Shown here in pieces: positions 1 through 6,252 of a stretch of 8,373 bases of DNA; within the stretch, counting starts at the first letter, position 1, and each line of letters begins with the position of its first letter. The stretch covers positions 1 to 8,373 of the forward strand of contig JAOQAL010000159.1 of assembly GCA_025963615.1 (NCBI GenBank), written 5' to 3'. The stretch is from Chitinophagaceae bacterium. Its GTDB lineage: Bacteria; Bacteroidota; Bacteroidia; Chitinophagales; Chitinophagaceae. The position numbers were made by a program, and so were the translations under genes. The notes beneath the pieces were generated by a model. The model did not search any database, had not been told where the DNA came from, and saw only the letters and a list, made by a program, of their open reading frames with translations.

Positions 1-558
1 AATACAAATCCATTGGAAAACAGGGACAGCTTTCTTTCAAATTTTACGAGTGGCGTTTTTTCCGCCGGTTTCTTCGGGGTCAACAAAAAGGGGCTGCCCG
101 CGCTTACCTGGTGGGCAAATGCCTGTCATTTCATGATGGGACCACACATTGAACTAGGTGTACACGATGATCAACGTTATCTTGACATCTTCCCGGTTCT
201 TTTTGAAAACACAAAAATCATCCGTCACCGGGGTTGTAATGTCGGCGCCTGGAATTACGGTGAATCAGTGAGAAGCCTGGTAAACGGGCAAGTCCTGATA
301 AAGGGTAGCTACCCTGTAATATTTATTCATTTTGATGAAATGCTGATAGCTACTATTCTCAAGGGACACGATAAATATCTTCTGCCTTATTTAGAGAGAT
401 ACCGGAAATATTTTGAAGAAGAAGGCTACGAGCTTTCCGGTTTCATACGTAAACTGGACCAACAGACAAATGCCGGTTTACTACTGCGAATGAAATGGAA
501 GATCCAGTTCCGTACGCGCATTAAAAAGTTTTTATACAAATTGGCCGAAAGATTATAA
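1..558 (+). CDS. Glycosyltransferase-like protein, 5' end outside window
   Basis: The frame is open from base 1 (N-T-N-P-L-E-N-R...), so this is the C-terminal part of a longer gene; the TTG at 13 is an ordinary leucine codon, not a credible start. The visible 185 residues contain SAGFFGVNKKG (about 21-31), a WW pair (38-39), DDQRYLDIFP (56-65) and HRGCNVGAWNYG (76-87). This order (a 'GFFG' strand, a DQ-x-Y-L-D segment, then a G-C-N-V-x-x-W-N segment) is what I know from GT-A-fold nucleotide-sugar transferases in surface-glycan clusters. The donor-binding N-terminus is not visible, so donor and acceptor sugars cannot be named. A basic tail (about 165-185, R/K rich with aromatic residues) could lie against the membrane. 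It is followed after 15 bases by the FkbM-type gene on the same strand, which supports a polysaccharide operon. I am confident it is coding and fairly confident of the glycosyltransferase class. Confidence 0.72.
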   Translation, partial: NTNPLENRDSFLSNFTSGVFSAGFFGVNKKGLPALTWWANACHFMMGPHIELGVHDDQRYLDIFPVLFENTKIIRHRGCNVGAWNYGESVRSLVNGQVLIKGSYPVIFIHFDEMLIATILKGHDKYLLPYLERYRKYFEEEGYELSGFIRKLDQQTNAGLLLRMKWKIQFRTRIKKFLYKLAERL

Positions 559-573
559 AATAACAGCGTATCG

Positions 574-1368
574 ATGAAAAAAAAGCTGAAATTATTTTTA
601 CAAAAAAAAAGACTGTATTATAAACTGCGGTTTTCTTTTGTCTTCCGGTGCTATCAATACCTGTTCAAAGCCGGTGATTTAGAAAGACAACAAAAGGAAA
701 TTGTTTTTTACAAGTCCTTTTTGCCTGCGTGTAACATAATATTTGATATCGGCGCTTACGACGGACACAAAACAGCAGCTTTCCTGCAAATTGCTAAAAA
801 AGTAATATCCTGCGAACCGGACCAGCAGAGCTTTTCAATCCTGAAGGACCGTTTCCGAAACACGAAGCAAGTATTTCTGGAAAATATAGCAGTAGCTGAT
901 TCACCAGGAGAAAGACATTTTTTTATTCATCGTCCGGGTTCTGCATTTAATACGCTCAGCTTGAAATGGAAGGAAACCCTTGAGCAGGATTCAATGGAAA
1001 AATGGGATGAAAAAATTATATTCAGTGAAGGCTATAAGGTGACTGTAACCACACTTGATTTATTAATACAAAAATATGGCAAACCGGATTTCATTAAGTT
1101 AGATGTTGAGGGATATGAGGAAAATGTTTTGAAAGCGCTTTCGCAACCTGTTTCCTTTCTGTCTTTCGAAGTATTATGGCCCGGGGGGTTGTTAGAAATT
1201 CAACACTGTTTTGAGAAGCTTCAATCGCTCGATCCCCGCACCTTATACAATATCGCTGTTTATGAAAAACTGCTTCTTCCCTCTTTTGTGGACCGGGAAC
1301 GCATTATGGAACGGCTCCGTGAGAACGACCTCATCCATTTAGAAATTATCGCAAAAATGAATCAATGA
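574..1368 (+). CDS. FkbM family methyltransferase
   Basis: A protein of 264 residues, probably an S-adenosylmethionine-dependent O-methyltransferase acting on a sugar or glycan. FDIGAYDGHK (57-66) is the glycine-rich SAM-binding loop, CEPD (80-83) holds the acidic residue expected to bind the SAM ribose, and KLDVEGYEENVLKAL (175-189) is the hallmark of the FkbM family. Length fits the family. The N-terminus is very basic (MKKKLKLFLQKKRLYYKLR) and has no signal peptide, consistent with a cytoplasmic enzyme lying near the membrane. The ATG at 574 follows the previous stop by 15 bases, without an obvious Shine-Dalgarno site. Its stop overlaps the ATG of the next gene as ATGA (1365-1368), suggesting translational coupling. 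Standing between two glycosyltransferase-like genes, it most likely methylates a sugar of the surface glycan they build; the exact substrate cannot be read from the sequence. Confidence 0.9.
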   Translation: MKKKLKLFLQKKRLYYKLRFSFVFRCYQYLFKAGDLERQQKEIVFYKSFLPACNIIFDIGAYDGHKTAAFLQIAKKVISCEPDQQSFSILKDRFRNTKQVFLENIAVADSPGERHFFIHRPGSAFNTLSLKWKETLEQDSMEKWDEKIIFSEGYKVTVTTLDLLIQKYGKPDFIKLDVEGYEENVLKALSQPVSFLSFEVLWPGGLLEIQHCFEKLQSLDPRTLYNIAVYEKLLLPSFVDRERIMERLRENDLIHLEIIAKMNQ

Positions 1369-2489
1369 ATATCGCCATAATTGAAAAAGGTCATTTCGAA
1401 GTGGCGTATACGCTTATTTCGCTCTTTGATACAGGGGGCAATAAAATTACAATTTTTGCCGATGAGCCTTCTTACAATCAACTGACTTTTTTACTGCAGG
1501 ATAAATCCCTTCGATATACCTGGATAATCCAGCGGAGTGAATCCAACAGGAGCTTTATTCAATCCATTTTTGCGCATACTGGTAGCCACCATTTTGATTT
1601 GATATATTTTAATACCATCGCAGATAACTTTATCAGGTATGCATGGCATATTAAAAACCTGGAGCCAGTAAAGGTCATCATGACCTTGCATGATATCAAT
1701 GGCTTTTTTCAATATACATTTTCCTGGAGTATCAGGGGGCTGATCCGGTATATTGGCAAAAGAAGACTCATCCGTCTCGTTCCCTGCTTTAATGTCCTGT
1801 CAGAAACCCTGATTGCACATTTGAGGCAAAAACTACCGGCTACCAAAAAAATAGTCAACATACCGGGAAGTTTTTTTAACCCCGGCAATTTTGCCGGAAA
1901 AGAGTTCCATAAAAACGATAGTATAAAAATAACAATACCCGGGTCTGTTGATATACGCAGAAGGGATTACGGACTGGCATTCGACTTATTAGAACTGGCG
2001 GAAAAACACAGTGTTTCAATTTCTATCACGTTTCTGGGAAGCTTCAGAAAAAATTACTCTGAAACGATATATGCCCAATACCGGTTATATAGCCAGGTCA
2101 ATAACAACCTTCATATTTATCAAACCGGAATTGTTGACCAGGCCGAATTTGACAGGGTGATGAATGAGAGCCATTTTATCTGGATGCCGCTACAACCCTC
2201 CGCCATTGTTACAGATGGAACAACAGAAATATATGGTACCAGCATCAGTAGTGGGAATATCGGTGATGCTATAAGATATGCACGCCCATTCTTTGCCCCG
2301 CAGCATTTTATATTGGATAACGCCTTGCAAAAAAACTGTTGCCGGTATGAAAATATCACCGATATTATAAATCTACTCGTGCGTCTCGATGAGAAAACCT
2401 ATCAAGCCCTGCTGGTTGAAGCAGTAAGTGCTTCTATGAATTATACCAAAGAAAAAATCATTGAAAAGAACGCATCCCTATTCTATTAA
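1365..2489 (+). CDS. Glycosyltransferase, GT-B-like (GT4 type)
   Basis: A 374-residue protein that looks like a two-domain GT-B glycosyltransferase. The N-terminal Rossmann-like half starts with MNIAIIEKGH and includes the strand FDLIYFNT (77-84) and VKVIMTLHDI (102-111), the usual place of a GT-B acceptor-side histidine. CFNVLSETLIAHL (141-153) and IVNIPGSFF (163-171) form the linker typical of this class. The second half opens with IKITIPGSVDIRRRDYGL (187-204), which reads as the 'glycosyltransferase group 1' strand, and contains GTTEIYG (285-291) followed by GNIGDAIRYARPFFAP (298-312), a donor-site loop and helix. There is no signal peptide. Its start overlaps the FkbM gene stop by four bases, so the two are probably translated together. 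It is the last gene of the + strand cluster; the next gene converges on it 39 bases further. Donor sugar and linkage cannot be told. Family assignment is by pattern, not by search. Confidence 0.72.
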   Translation: MNIAIIEKGHFEVAYTLISLFDTGGNKITIFADEPSYNQLTFLLQDKSLRYTWIIQRSESNRSFIQSIFAHTGSHHFDLIYFNTIADNFIRYAWHIKNLEPVKVIMTLHDINGFFQYTFSWSIRGLIRYIGKRRLIRLVPCFNVLSETLIAHLRQKLPATKKIVNIPGSFFNPGNFAGKEFHKNDSIKITIPGSVDIRRRDYGLAFDLLELAEKHSVSISITFLGSFRKNYSETIYAQYRLYSQVNNNLHIYQTGIVDQAEFDRVMNESHFIWMPLQPSAIVTDGTTEIYGTSISSGNIGDAIRYARPFFAPQHFILDNALQKNCCRYENITDIINLLVRLDEKTYQALLVEAVSASMNYTKEKIIEKNASLFY

Positions 2490-2528
2490 CCATCCCATCC
2501 ATAGTCCCGATACCTGAATTTATGAAAC

Positions 2529-2945
2529 TTAAACAGCCTGTATCTGTAAAAAATCTTTCCGGTTGATGTAATAAAAAAAGAGAAAATAAATAACCGGGAA
2601 AAAGCTTAATATTTTCAATAAAAAAAATCCAGTTGCAAAACCCAGCAGGTAACAGATGAAAATCATGGCAATCCCTACAGACAACTGGTGATTATTTATG
2701 ATACAGACAACCCGGAAATAATACGTGTGAATATGATGAAATACTATTTCCAGGGGACGGGTATAATGATACCCATCAGTTAATACTATTTTAGGATGAT
2801 TCTCTTCCAGGGGGATAATCAGCTTTTCCTCCTTTTTCAGGTCATAAATTTTGCTGCCATTAACAATAATCCTGACCTTTAAAAGATTTAAAAGCCAGTT
2901 CTTTTTTAACGTAACAACAATATAATACTGATCCGCGATAAAAAT
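2529..2945 (-). CDS. Small membrane protein ORF without a canonical start
   Basis: Unrecognised family. The frame on the - strand is open from just after a TAA at 2970-2972 (inside tpiA) to the TAA at 2529-2531. It encodes a convincing protein: charged and aromatic N-terminal segment YYIVVTLKKNWLLNLL, then VNGSKIYDLKKEEKLIIPLEE (about 28-48), a beta-rich stretch, then two hydrophobic helices (about 88-110 and 112-126), ending YYINRKDFLQIQAV. No ATG, GTG or TTG lies in the N-terminal part; the first TTG and ATG are near residues 88 and 94, just before or inside the first membrane helix. I place the start at ATT (2945), one base after the tpiA stop, or at ATC (2939); both are guesses. Either it uses a rare start, perhaps by coupling to tpiA, or the start codon was lost by mutation. 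About 138 residues. Its position directly behind tpiA suggests co-transcription; no function can be assigned. Confidence 0.6.
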   Translation of the reverse strand: MFIADQYYIVVTLKKNWLLNLLKVRIIVNGSKIYDLKKEEKLIIPLEENHPKIVLTDGYHYTRPLEIVFHHIHTYYFRVVCIINNHQLSVGIAMIFICYLLGFATGFFLLKILSFFPVIYFLFFYYINRKDFLQIQAV

Positions 2946-2946
2946 A

Positions 2947-3708
2947 TTATTTGAGTGACTGGATAATCGTTATAAAATCCGCTGCAACTATGGAAGCGCC
3001 GCCTACAAGGCCTCCATCCACATCCGGGCAACCAAACAATTCCTTCGCATTATTTGGCTTTACACTTCCGCCGTACAAGATCGAAACTTCATCCGCTACT
3101 TCCTCCGAATATTGGGAAGCCAGCACCGAACGGAGAAATGCATGTATTTCCTGCGCCTGGGCGGTAGTGGCTGTCTTACCGGTACCAATCGCCCAAATGG
3201 GTTCATAAGCAATGATAACAGATTGAACCTGTTCGGCCGAAAGATGAAATAATGACTGTTTCAATTGCGCGGCAACAAAGTGATTTTGTGTGCCGGCCTC
3301 CCGGATATTCAGTGGCTCGCCGCAACAAAAGATCGGAATAATTGAATTTTCAAGGCAACGATTCAGTTTCTCTGCCAGCACCTGGTTAGTTTCACCAAAA
3401 TATTCGCGGCGTTCGCTGTGACCGATAATACAATATTTAACATTAATTGACTGAAGCATTTCGGCAGATACTTCGCCGGTATAAGCTCCAGATTTTTTTT
3501 CATAACAATTTTGTGCAGCCACGTCATAATTATTTTCTTCCGTAACGGCGCCGCCGGCCATCATGAGGTATGGAAACGGAACCCCAAAAATCACCTGCTG
3601 ATGATCCGCCAGCTTGTTATCGGCTTTCAATATATCCCCGAGGAGCTTTTCACCCTGCTGATAAGTAAGATTCATTTTCCAGTTAGCTGCCGCAATTTGT
3701 TTTCTCAT
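2947..3708 (-). CDS. tpiA: Triose-phosphate isomerase
   Basis: This cytoplasmic TIM-barrel enzyme interconverts dihydroxyacetone phosphate and glyceraldehyde 3-phosphate in glycolysis and gluconeogenesis. The 253 residues match the usual length. The catalytic set is complete: N9 and K11 in AAANWKMN, H97 in YCIIGHSERREYFGE (92-106), and E169 in AYEPIWAIGTGKTAT (167-181), with loop 6 intact. The phosphate-binding region ILYGGSVKPNNA (210-221) and the C-terminal DGGLVGGASI (231-240) are also present. The ATG at 3708 is preceded by AAAGGA two bases upstream, a good though tightly spaced ribosome binding site. The gene starts six bases after the stop of the GlmU-like gene, so the two are probably one transcript. 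The stop TAA (2947-2949) is followed almost at once by the unlisted small membrane-protein frame. Confidence 0.98.
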   Translation of the reverse strand: MRKQIAAANWKMNLTYQQGEKLLGDILKADNKLADHQQVIFGVPFPYLMMAGGAVTEENNYDVAAQNCYEKKSGAYTGEVSAEMLQSINVKYCIIGHSERREYFGETNQVLAEKLNRCLENSIIPIFCCGEPLNIREAGTQNHFVAAQLKQSLFHLSAEQVQSVIIAYEPIWAIGTGKTATTAQAQEIHAFLRSVLASQYSEEVADEVSILYGGSVKPNNAKELFGCPDVDGGLVGGASIVAADFITIIQSLK

Positions 3709-3714
3709 ATTCCT

Positions 3715-4893
3715 TTAATAATTTTTGTAAATATATTTCAAAATACTTTTCTCGTTATCGTTAATATTACCGCTCTTAAATTTTTTCCATTCTTCGATAT
3801 CCAAAAGCGCTTTTTTAAAATCATAACGTTTGATGCCTTCGCTGCCCCACGAAAAATTGGGTATATACTTTGGTGTCAATCCGGAACCGAAAACATTACA
3901 ACACACTCCGATCACCGTGCCCGTATTGATAGCTGTATTAATCGCAGTCTTGGAATAATCACCCATCATGACACCACATTTTATACCGGCTTCCATCTGT
4001 CCATTTGGCGTCCAGATACTCACCGGGCTGGCATTGTTCTTTAAATTTGAATTGGTGGTGCCTGCACCAAGATTACACCATTCTCCAATGACAGAATCCC
4101 CCAGGTAGCCGTCATGCGCTTTATTGGAATTTCCGAAAATAATTGAATTCTTTATCTCACCCCCTACCATGCTGTCAGGACCGATGGTTGTAGCTCCATA
4201 AGCTTTCGTCCCTGCTTTCAGGCAACTGTTTTCCCCTAATGAAAAAGGGCCGCGTATCATGCATCCTTCCATTACCTCGGCATTCCGGCCAATATAAACA
4301 GGACCTGTAGACGCATTAAGAATGCTATACTCGACTTTGGCGCCTTTTTCAATAAATAGGCCCGAACGATTGATCACCTTATTTGTTTTTGATACCGGCT
4401 GTGATTTTCTTTTCCTGGTCAGCAACTCAAAATCCTGCCGTAGCGCCCAATCATTCAATTGAAATAGTTCCCAGGGAAACCGGATGATCCTGACAGGTTC
4501 ATTCAGCGAAACAGCCCTGGAAATTTTAATCTTATGGAGCTCTTCCACTTCCTTTTTTGTAATACAAAAAACCACGCCGGCAGTCCCATTTACAGAGATA
4601 AATTCACCGGGCTTTAATTTATGGATAGCTTTTACAATTTTTTGTGTTGGCAACAGGTTGCCATGTATCATAAAACATCCGTCATCACCAATAAATTTTG
4701 CGATGTCGACCGAGCGATCAAGATCTTTATAATCATCTTCTTTCCTGTCGTAAGATGGAAGACCCAAAATTTTCTCCCATTTTTCCCGGATGGTGAGAAT
4801 TCCAACCCGGATGTCCTGGATCTGCCTCGTCAACGTAAAGGGATGCAGGTTTTCCGGCTGACAAAATTCCTCTGTGAAAACGATTTTATTCAT
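3715..4893 (-). CDS. GlmU-like sugar nucleotidyltransferase/acyltransferase (Bacteroidota type)
   Basis: A 392-residue protein of the GlmU-like type found across Bacteroidota, which I know as a candidate bifunctional enzyme for the last two steps to UDP-N-acetylglucosamine. The C-terminal part (about 180-340) is a left-handed beta-helix of hexapeptide repeats (VYIGRNAEV, FSLGENSCL, TTIGPDSMV). It contains NKAHDGYLGDSVIGEWCNLG (257-276), with H260 in the place of the catalytic histidine of GlmU acetyltransferase, and GAGTTNSNLKN after it. The N-terminal part begins NKIVFTEEF and LHPFTLTRQIQDIRVGILTI. It lacks the G-x-G-T-R-M signature of classical GlmU uridylyltransferase, which is normal for this variant but leaves its first activity less certain. 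I chose the ATG at 4893; the frame extends to a TTG at 4914, but that adds only an atypical seven-residue leader. tpiA follows six bases after the stop. A candidate promoter lies just upstream. Confidence 0.85.
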   Translation of the reverse strand: MNKIVFTEEFCQPENLHPFTLTRQIQDIRVGILTIREKWEKILGLPSYDRKEDDYKDLDRSVDIAKFIGDDGCFMIHGNLLPTQKIVKAIHKLKPGEFISVNGTAGVVFCITKKEVEELHKIKISRAVSLNEPVRIIRFPWELFQLNDWALRQDFELLTRKRKSQPVSKTNKVINRSGLFIEKGAKVEYSILNASTGPVYIGRNAEVMEGCMIRGPFSLGENSCLKAGTKAYGATTIGPDSMVGGEIKNSIIFGNSNKAHDGYLGDSVIGEWCNLGAGTTNSNLKNNASPVSIWTPNGQMEAGIKCGVMMGDYSKTAINTAINTGTVIGVCCNVFGSGLTPKYIPNFSWGSEGIKRYDFKKALLDIEEWKKFKSGNINDNEKSILKYIYKNY

Positions 4894-4911
4894 AAAACTT
4901 GCCCTGTCCGT

Positions 4912-4919
4912 CAAAAATA
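4912..4919 (-). promoter_or_regulatory. Candidate Bacteroidota -7 promoter element
   Basis: On the - strand this reads TATTTTTG, an exact match to the TAnnTTTG -7 element known for the primary sigma factor of Bacteroidota. It sits 18 bases before the ATG of the GlmU-like gene, which would give a short leader. I do not see a clear TTTG -33 element at the expected distance, and an eight-base motif with two free positions is easily found by chance in AT-rich DNA. Confidence 0.3.
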
Positions 4920-4939
4920 AAGAACTATTTGCAGTTAAT

Positions 4940-5030
4940 AGTAGATCCTGGAGGCGGGATACTAGATGCTGGATGCTAGATGCTGGAGGCTGGACGCTGG
5001 AGGCGGGATACTAGATGCTGGGGGCTGGAG
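4940..5030. repeat. Degenerate 7-base tandem repeat (GCTGGAN type)
   Basis: Thirteen consecutive heptamers can be read without a gap from 4940: AGTAGAT, CCTGGAG, GCGGGAT, ACTAGAT, GCTGGAT, GCTAGAT, GCTGGAG, GCTGGAC, GCTGGAG, GCGGGAT, ACTAGAT, GCTGGGG, GCTGGAG. A higher-order repeat is visible: the block xCTGGAG-GCGGGAT-ACTAGAT-GCTGGxx occurs at 4947-4974 and again at 4996-5023, exactly 49 bases (seven units) apart. It fills most of the 143-base gap between the exported-protein gene stop and the GlmU-like gene start, both on the - strand. It is much richer in G than the flanking DNA. No function is evident; slippage-prone repeats of this kind occur between genes in many Bacteroidota. Confidence 0.85.
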
Positions 5031-5036
5031 GGATAA

Positions 5037-6092
5037 TTATCTGTGAATGGCAGATGCATTGTCATGCTGTGGCATTATTATTACAGCAAGCACAAACATC
5101 CTCTTGCTGCTCTCGATAGCTTCATCTGAGCTGATAATATCGCGATTAAGAAAATCGGAGTCGCCACAATTGAGACAACTTAAAACAACACCCGTACTTT
5201 TAAAGTCTATCGTCCCATTTTTTACCGGAACCACGATTCCTGGATATTGTGAATTCCATCCGTAAAAATTAATTCCTGCTTCATTAATGTTAAGCAGTTC
5301 TGACAGGCTCATATTGGCTCTCAGACCATTCCGTAAGGTCCAGACATTCTCAGCTACCGGCGTGTCGTACTTCCTGGATCTATTGCCCCTGAGACTATTG
5401 CCCACCAGCAGATGCGAAATTGTAATCCGGTTTAGTTCGTCCTTCCAAACAAAAATTACCTGGCGGTTGGTATTGGGGAAAAGTATAGAACATTTCACAA
5501 CATCTGAATCTGAAAAATAATAGACATCTTTTTGAACATTTGATTTGCCAAAAACATATTCAAGATTTTCATGTGATTGGTAGGCCAGAAAATCCTCTGC
5601 GTAGTGAATGCTGGCTGGCGAAGGCAATTTTTCTTTTTTGACCAAAAAATTATAGCATAACAGGGTATCCTCCATTTTACTTGTGAGCTTTACAGAAACA
5701 TCATTCTGCTGGTATAAAAAAGGAGATTGCACATTTTCATTTTCACAATAAAAACCTTTATCTTTTAAACTCTTTATTATGTCTCTGCATTCCTGATAGG
5801 AAGATGTGCAGTAGTTGAAAGCGGATTTGCCTTCGTAAAAAAGCTCCTGAACATATCTAACGGCGGAATCATCTACCTGCCGCAGCTTCCTGGAATTTAA
5901 ATAAAAAGTTTGCTGAATGGTATCAAACTGCAACTGTTGATCCGCCTTTCTAAATCCTGATTTGGCAAGATAACTGCTCATTTTCTTTTCAGGCAATGAA
6001 GCAAGCGCTACAAAATCATTGGCAGTCAGAACCTGGCAGTAAACAACCGAAGCACAAGCAGAAAAGAATATAAGTAGTGAAAAACTCCTCAT
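5037..6092 (-). CDS. Exported protein of unknown function
   Basis: I do not recognise this 351-residue protein. It starts with a clear Sec signal peptide, MRSFSLLIFFSACASVVYCQ, with a hydrophobic core at about 5-17 and cleavage likely near 19-20. A cysteine at 12 lies within the hydrophobic core, not in a good lipobox, so I favour a soluble periplasmic or secreted product over a lipoprotein. Residues 25-150 (DFVALASLPEKKMSSYLAKSGF onward) look like a globular domain with several cysteines (95, 102, 116, 146). The C-terminal part, WTLRNGLRANMSLSELLNINEAGINFYGWNSQYPGIVVP (251-289), resembles a segment I recall in other Bacteroidota hypothetical proteins, of the form 'G-x-x-x-x-MS-x-x-EL-x-x-x-N...F-x-G...G'; a CLNC motif follows at 306-309. 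No membrane anchor is seen. No good ribosome binding site or -7 element is evident upstream of the ATG. Confidence 0.85.
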   Translation of the reverse strand: MRSFSLLIFFSACASVVYCQVLTANDFVALASLPEKKMSSYLAKSGFRKADQQLQFDTIQQTFYLNSRKLRQVDDSAVRYVQELFYEGKSAFNYCTSSYQECRDIIKSLKDKGFYCENENVQSPFLYQQNDVSVKLTSKMEDTLLCYNFLVKKEKLPSPASIHYAEDFLAYQSHENLEYVFGKSNVQKDVYYFSDSDVVKCSILFPNTNRQVIFVWKDELNRITISHLLVGNSLRGNRSRKYDTPVAENVWTLRNGLRANMSLSELLNINEAGINFYGWNSQYPGIVVPVKNGTIDFKSTGVVLSCLNCGDSDFLNRDIISSDEAIESSKRMFVLAVIIMPQHDNASAIHR

Positions 6093-6142
6093 TAAATTCT
6101 TGTTTTTTATTCGGCTTTTCTAAAGAAATAGAGGATAAAACA

Positions 6143-6238
6143 AAAAACTTGTCATTCAATGGAGTAGACTACAATGGGGGATTGGTATAGCAAGTTAAAT
6201 AAAAAAATACAACTTACATAGCCCGGATACAAGTTTTT
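6143..6238. repeat. Spaced 10-base inverted repeat between rimO and the exported-protein gene
   Basis: AAAAACTTGT at 6143-6152 and ACAAGTTTTT at 6229-6238 are perfect inverted copies separated by 76 bases. The right arm runs into the 12-base palindrome TTTTTATAAAAA (6234-6245), just downstream of the rimO stop on the - strand. The 160-base gap holds no ORF that I can support. The arms could be part of a weak transcript end for rimO or of a small mobile-element relic, but they are A/T-rich and chance is possible. There is no compact GC-rich hairpin with a T-run. Confidence 0.25.
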
Positions 6239-6252
6239 ATAAAAAGGATGGG

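Noticed and set aside
13..558. TTG at 13 as the start of the first gene
   Set aside because: The frame is open back to base 1 and the protein begins in mid-domain, so the true start lies outside the window.
2490..2528. Bidirectional terminator between the converging genes
   Set aside because: The 39 bases contain no inverted repeat with a T-run that I can see.
3511..4044. 177-codon + strand frame across tpiA and the GlmU-like gene
   Set aside because: It is antisense to two well-supported genes and its protein has no recognisable features. The same holds for the other + strand frames at 2951-3208, 4484-4920, 5047-5520, 6340-6552 and 6671-6874 and the - strand frames at 1491-1712 and 2120-2359.
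4894..4914. TTG start at 4914 for the GlmU-like gene
   Set aside because: It adds seven residues before the typical NKIVF start, and the frame at that point overlaps the candidate promoter element.
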